A stretch of 26,259 nt of DNA from Thermoplasmata archaeon (GTDB lineage: Archaea > Thermoplasmatota > Thermoplasmata > UBA10834): assembly GCA_025457845.1 (NCBI GenBank), contig JALOTO010000003.1:1-26259 (forward strand). The letters run 5' to 3'. Shown here in pieces: positions 26,167 to 26,259 of the stretch. A program made the translations under genes and the position numbers. The notes under the pieces are model-generated. The model searched no databases and was not told the origin of the DNA. It was given only the letters and a program-made list of their open reading frames with translations. Positions within the stretch are counted from its first letter, which is position 1. Every line of letters starts with the position of its first letter.

Positions 26167-26259
26167 GCTCGAAGGGCCGGCTCTCCGACGCCGTCTGGAC
26201 CGCCTTCACCGAGGCGCTCAGGTTCGTGGTCGTCCCGTACGTCCTCGTGGACCTGGTGA
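26163..26259 (+). CDS. Start of a probable membrane protein, cut by window end
   Basis: The GTG at 26163 overlaps the stop of the preceding gene (G-TGA). Only 32 residues are visible: MSSKGRLSDAVWTAFTEALR, then FVVVPYVLVDLV. The last part is hydrophobic and may begin a transmembrane helix. Nothing more can be said; the overlap suggests it works with the membrane-anchored protein upstream. Confidence 0.55.
   Translation, partial: MSSKGRLSDAVWTAFTEALRFVVVPYVLVDLV

Overview
The window reads as a chromosomal segment of a high-GC archaeon. Lineage-diagnostic genes are the archaeal ADH synthase / 3-dehydroquinate synthase II route into aromatic amino acids, a GHMP-type shikimate kinase, an archaeal riboflavin synthase (RibC), an archaeal FAD synthetase (RibL), a Thi4-type thiazole synthase, a fused phosphoglucose/phosphomannose isomerase and a PUA-containing PAPS-reductase-like protein. 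Promoters look like archaeal TATA boxes, often about 25 bases before the start codon. The protein set and GC-rich codon use best suggest Thermoplasmatota (for example relatives of Methanomassiliicoccales), but this is inference; no rRNA or tRNA is present to settle it.

Layout. 1-3.7 kb, minus strand: shikimate operon transcribed ADH synthase - DHQ synthase II - fused AroD/AroE - AroK (cut by the window edge). 3.7-5.3 kb, plus: a divergent HTH/ACT-domain regulator and an EamA exporter. 5.3-6.8 kb: a small parvulin, a two-TM protein, an Lrp/AsnC regulator with a C-terminal TRASH metal-binding domain, and convergent to it a 47-residue YHS-domain protein. 7.0-7.8 kb: Thi4. 7.8-12.1 kb, minus: carA-carB, carB overlapping thi4 tail to tail. 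12.2-14.3 kb: divergent pair of a terpenoid-cyclase-fold protein (minus) and a Cys-containing conserved archaeal protein (plus). 14.3-18.3 kb, minus: riboflavin/FAD operon ribB-ribL-ribC-ribH followed by the Zn-ribbon/PUA/PAPS-reductase/ferredoxin fusion with its own promoter. 18.4-22.1 kb, minus: two-gene MacB/FtsX-type ABC system. 22.2-26.3 kb: PGI/PMI (plus), a tandem ribbon-helix-helix repressor (minus) with a perfect palindrome over its own promoter, glyA (plus), and a two-gene cluster of membrane-anchored unknowns, the second cut by the window end.

Themes. Most of the window is primary metabolism (aromatics, pyrimidine/arginine precursor, thiamine, riboflavin/FAD, one-carbon). Small control modules sit between: the ACT regulator facing the aromatic operon across a region rich in ACTGT/ACAGT half sites, the TRASH regulator with its YHS partner, and the self-contained tandem RHH gene. 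Two initiation styles are visible: first genes tend to be leaderless, whereas genes inside operons use GGTGA or GGAGGT-like ribosome binding sites. No CRISPR array, insertion sequence, tRNA or rRNA was found, and no stretch above 300 bases lacks a gene.
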